DNA from: Vulcanimicrobiota bacterium
Lineage (GTDB): Bacteria > Vulcanimicrobiota > Vulcanimicrobiia > Vulcanimicrobiales > Vulcanimicrobiaceae
DNA length: 64,000 nucleotides
Assembly: GCA_027452165.1 (NCBI GenBank)
Contig: DAIDGX010000023.1
Location: forward strand, 124,001-188,000
Direction of reading: 5' to 3'
In this document: piece by piece, positions 61,316 through 64,000 of the stretch
Layout: the number at the start of each line of letters is the position of its first letter
How positions within the stretch are numbered: position 1 is the first letter of the stretch
Notes under the pieces: model-generated
Database searches by the model: none
What the model was told of the DNA's origin: nothing
Seen by the model: only the letters and a program-made list of their open reading frames with translations
Made by a program: the position numbers and the translations under genes

Positions 61316-62404
61316 ATGGAAACGCTCGATAAACCCCGCGTCGTCGCCGCCATGAGCGGCGGCGTCGATTCCGCGGTCGCCGCCGGCCTACTTGTCGAAG
61401 CCGGGTACGACGTCATCGGTGTCACGATGAAGATGTACACCCCGACGCGCGCCCCGCACGCCAAGAGTTGCTGCGGCGTCGATGATTTCGATGACGCACG
61501 CCGCACCGCGGCCGTGCTCGGCATCCCACACTACGTGCTGAATTTCGAAGAGACGTTCCGGCGTAACGTGATCGATCGCTTCGCGGATGACTACGCGAGC
61601 GGGCGCACTCCCAATCCGTGCGTGGCCTGCAACAACTTCGTGAAGCTCGGAACGCTCGCCGAGTACGCGCAGCGCCTGGGCGCGCGCTACATTGCAACCG
61701 GTCATTACGGGCGCATCGAGCACCGCGACGACGGCGCGCATTTGTATCGAAGCGAAAGCGAAAAGGATCAATCATACGCCCTCGCGCAGCTCTCGCGCGA
61801 ACAGCTCGACATGCTGTTGCTTCCGGTCGGCTCGTACGATAAATCGACGACCCGCGAGCACGCGCGGCGCATGGGGTTGCCGGTGCATGAAAAGACGGAA
61901 TCGCAGGATATCTGCTTCGTCGAAGGCGGCGATTATCGTGACGTGCTGGCCCGCGTGCGGCCGGAAATCGAGCAGCCCGGCGAGTTTCGCACCGCAAGCG
62001 GCGCGCTGGTCGGCACGCACGCCGGAATCGCGCACTATACGATCGGCCAGCGCGCCGGACTTCCCGCCAGCAACGACGGTGCTCGCTATGTCACGCGTAT
62101 CGATCCGGTGACACGCGTCGTTACGATCGGACGCGAGGACGAGCTGTTCTCGCAGCATCTACATGCCGACGAAGTCAATCTCGTCCGGCCGGAACACTTT
62201 GCGCACGGCCCCGTTCCGGTGCGCGCGATGGTCCGCTATCGCGCCGTGCCGGCGCGCGCGAGCGCGCTCCTGCGTACCGATGGGACGCTCGCTCTCTCGT
62301 TCGAGCAGCCCCTTCGAGCGATTACGCCCGGCCAACTCGTCGCGCTCTTCGACGAACAAGCACACGAGGTGCTTGGCGCGGCGACGATCCGTTCCGCCTC
62401 GTGA
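61316..62404 (+). CDS. mnmA: tRNA-specific 2-thiouridylase
   Basis: Adds sulfur to U34 of Lys/Glu/Gln tRNAs. At 362 aa it has the PP-loop [13 protein letters not shown], the catalytic Cys pair context ([13 protein letters not shown] and [12 protein letters not shown]), [12 protein letters not shown], and C-terminal [18 protein letters not shown]. The start ATG at 61316 has no strong ribosome site; a candidate promoter lies just upstream. It is divergent from rodZ. No IscS-like gene is nearby. Confidence 0.97.
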   Translation: METLDKPRVVAAMSGGVDSAVAAGLLVEAGYDVIGVTMKMYTPTRAPHAKSCCGVDDFDDARRTAAVLGIPHYVLNFEETFRRNVIDRFADDYASGRTPNPCVACNNFVKLGTLAEYAQRLGARYIATGHYGRIEHRDDGAHLYRSESEKDQSYALAQLSREQLDMLLLPVGSYDKSTTREHARRMGLPVHEKTESQDICFVEGGDYRDVLARVRPEIEQPGEFRTASGALVGTHAGIAHYTIGQRAGLPASNDGARYVTRIDPVTRVVTIGREDELFSQHLHADEVNLVRPEHFAHGPVPVRAMVRYRAVPARASALLRTDGTLALSFEQPLRAITPGQLVALFDEQAHEVLGAATIRSAS

Positions 62405-62453
62405 CCTTACGTCATCCATAACATCCGCGCGGCCGGGCTCCGATATAGAAAAA

Positions 62454-64000
62454 ATGGAGCCGGGTACTCCTGCGGTCGGCACCCCCGTCGCGCTCGAGGC
62501 GTTGATTCGCGTTGCCGCCGAAAGCACGCAGTCCCCGATTGCGATCCTCTGGACGCTCGACGACTTGGGGGTTCAAACGCGTGCGGTGGCCGGCACCGAT
62601 CCCGAGCACGCACGTGCGCTTCTGAGCGATCGCCGCGACGGCTCGAGCGCGCTCGAAGTTCCGCTTCCACTCGAGTACGGCATTCCCGGCGCCATCTGCG
62701 TCCTGGACCTTAACCAACAGCGCAGTTTCACGCCCGAACATCGGCAAACACTCGCCCATATCGCGCGGGCCGCGGGCGCACTCCTAGCCGAAGAAGGCGG
62801 ACGCCCCAGCCGCTATGACGCGCTACTCGAAGCGACCGCATTTGCCGATGTCGCTATCAGCGTCTTCTCGATTGGCCCGAACGACACGACGCCGGTCTGT
62901 GAATACCGCAGCGCAGGCTCGCGCGACACGTCCGAATTCTATGCGCTTGGCACGAACGATCACGCGTTACCCAAGGTCCTCGATCACGCGCGGCGCGACG
63001 ATCGCACGCCCTTCGAGTGCCGGCTCACCGATCTCGATCAGCATACGTATTGGATCGAGGTCAGCGTCAGAAAGCTCTCGCCCGGAGACAAGCAGCCGCT
63101 TCGCTACATGGTGATCGCGCGCGAGATCACCGCGCGCAAGCATGCCGAAGAACAGAGTCACCTGCTCGCCGCGGCGATCGAAGAGCAGCCGGCGGGCGTC
63201 CTTATCGTCAACTTGCAGGGCGCACATTGGTTACGTCCGCCGATCGTCTACGTGAACGCAGGCTTCTCCGCTCTGACCGGTTATAGCTTGGAGGACATCC
63301 GCGCCGGCGTCTATCCGCTGATCCTCGGCGAGAAGAGCGATCGCGAGATCGTGCGCAACGCGGCAAAGCGCGTTTTCGACGGAGAGCAAGTAACGGTGGA
63401 GCTCCAGCTCTACCATCGCAACGGCACGCCGTTCTGGGCCGAGGTACGGGCGCATGCCCTCGAATCCCCGAGGGCTTATGCGGTGTTGATCATCAACGAT
63501 ATCAGCGGCCGTCGCGCCAAAGACAACTGGATGCGAATGCTGACCGAGGCGATCGATCAAGCAAGCGACTTCGTCACCATCTTCGCGGATAGCGACTACA
63601 GCACGGGTGGTCCGAAGCTCAAGTACGCGAACCGTGCGTTTTTCGAGGCGACCCAATACGAACCCGGGGAGTTGCTCGGTCGTCCGTACACCGCCTTCTA
63701 TTCGCCCCGCAACGATGCCGTCGTGCTCGACGCCATACGCGATAGCATCGAGGCGGGACTCCCGAATTTTCGCGAGGTGCTCGCGCAGCGTAAAGACGGT
63801 AGCGAGTTTTGGATTGAGTTCGTCAGCAAGCCGATCGTCGATAGCGATGGGCGCGCCTTACGGTTGAGCATCGGCCGCGACATCACGCTGCGCCGCCGGG
63901 CAACCAATCACCTCACGCTGCTGCTCGCGGCCTTCGAGCAGTCGCCAAGCCGCGTCGTACTCTACGAGACGAACCAACACGACGAACTCGAGGTTGCCTA
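62454..64000 (+). CDS. GAF/PAS multi-domain sensor protein, truncated by window edge
   Basis: Open from ATG 62454 to the window end (515 codons). The first 120 residues form a GAF-like domain (LEALIRVAAESTQSPIAILW, PLEYGIPGAICVLDLNQQRS, FTPEHRQTLAHIARAAG). Then at least three PAS/PAC modules follow: about 130-225, about 235-345 (AAAIEEQPAGVLIVNLQG, VNAGFSALTGYSLEDIRAG) and about 355-470 (YANRAFFEATQYEPGELLGR, VLAQRKDGSEFWIEFV), and a fourth begins at the end. The output (kinase, GGDEF or other) lies beyond the window. It is 49 bp downstream of mnmA on the same strand. Confidence 0.85.
   Translation, partial: MEPGTPAVGTPVALEALIRVAAESTQSPIAILWTLDDLGVQTRAVAGTDPEHARALLSDRRDGSSALEVPLPLEYGIPGAICVLDLNQQRSFTPEHRQTLAHIARAAGALLAEEGGRPSRYDALLEATAFADVAISVFSIGPNDTTPVCEYRSAGSRDTSEFYALGTNDHALPKVLDHARRDDRTPFECRLTDLDQHTYWIEVSVRKLSPGDKQPLRYMVIAREITARKHAEEQSHLLAAAIEEQPAGVLIVNLQGAHWLRPPIVYVNAGFSALTGYSLEDIRAGVYPLILGEKSDREIVRNAAKRVFDGEQVTVELQLYHRNGTPFWAEVRAHALESPRAYAVLIINDISGRRAKDNWMRMLTEAIDQASDFVTIFADSDYSTGGPKLKYANRAFFEATQYEPGELLGRPYTAFYSPRNDAVVLDAIRDSIEAGLPNFREVLAQRKDGSEFWIEFVSKPIVDSDGRALRLSIGRDITLRRRATNHLTLLLAAFEQSPSRVVLYETNQHDELEVA

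Overview
The window is high-GC, gene-dense chromosomal DNA from a Gram-negative-type (diderm) bacterium. A TonB-dependent receptor, an RND pump, LysM-free lipoproteins with classical lipoboxes and a GT9 (heptosyltransferase-like) enzyme point to an outer membrane. LCP/LytR and PBP4 proteins, pyruvate phosphate dikinase, Ala/Pro/Thr-rich 'TPTATP' lipoproteins and many hypothetical exported proteins would fit a poorly sampled lineage such as Eremiobacterota/Vulcanimicrobiota (WPS-2). That placement is inference from gene style only; no rRNA is present.

Layout. 1-13.5 kb (minus strand): a truncated response regulator, malic enzyme with an ACT domain, the TldD/PmbA protease pair, PBP4 carboxypeptidase, an M1 aminopeptidase with HEAT repeats, an SDR, a DsbA/FrnE-type protein and an RND permease with extra membrane segments. 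13.6-20.6 kb: a TonB receptor with a strong terminator, tRNA-Leu(GAG), two Dpp/Opp-type permeases behind a beta-keto acid cleavage enzyme (Kce/BKACE), and a dienelactone hydrolase. 20.6-24.2 kb: a KamB-KamC-like aminomutase reactivase pair, MntP and a receiver protein. 24.2-30.1 kb: ModB-like permease, proline dehydrogenase, Dtd, a cyclophilin-HEAT fusion, a KGG-repeat protein and two exported proteins, ending in a pair of facing terminators. 30.1-40.4 kb: rpoD, dnaG, an HD phosphohydrolase, ppdK, glycyl-tRNA synthetase and a GT2. 40.4-43.2 kb: the only clearly disturbed region, with a PD-(D/E)XK-type nuclease, tRNA-3'-end-like remnants, a diverged duplication of the rlmN 3' end, and a winged-helix protein. 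43.2-64 kb: rlmN, family 4 UDG, GT9, DUF2079 protein, prfB (with its programmed +1 frameshift), secA, a multi-GAF histidine kinase, and a long minus-strand run (lipoprotein, NodB deacetylase, LCP, rimO, yajQ, rodZ). mnmA and a truncated GAF/PAS sensor close the window.

How the genes work together. Most of the window is information processing (rpoD, dnaG, glyS, prfB, secA, rlmN, rimO, mnmA, dtd) plus envelope maintenance. A second theme is amino-acid and peptide catabolism: TldD/PmbA, M1 aminopeptidase, Dpp-type permeases, Kce-like enzyme, KamBC-like reactivase, proline dehydrogenase, malic enzyme and PPDK. The best leads are the KamBC pair without its aminomutase, the kce-dppBC arrangement, the RND permease insertion, the duplicated rlmN tail around the winged-helix gene, and the solitary PD-(D/E)XK protein. 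I saw no CRISPR array, no integrase and no intact insertion sequence.
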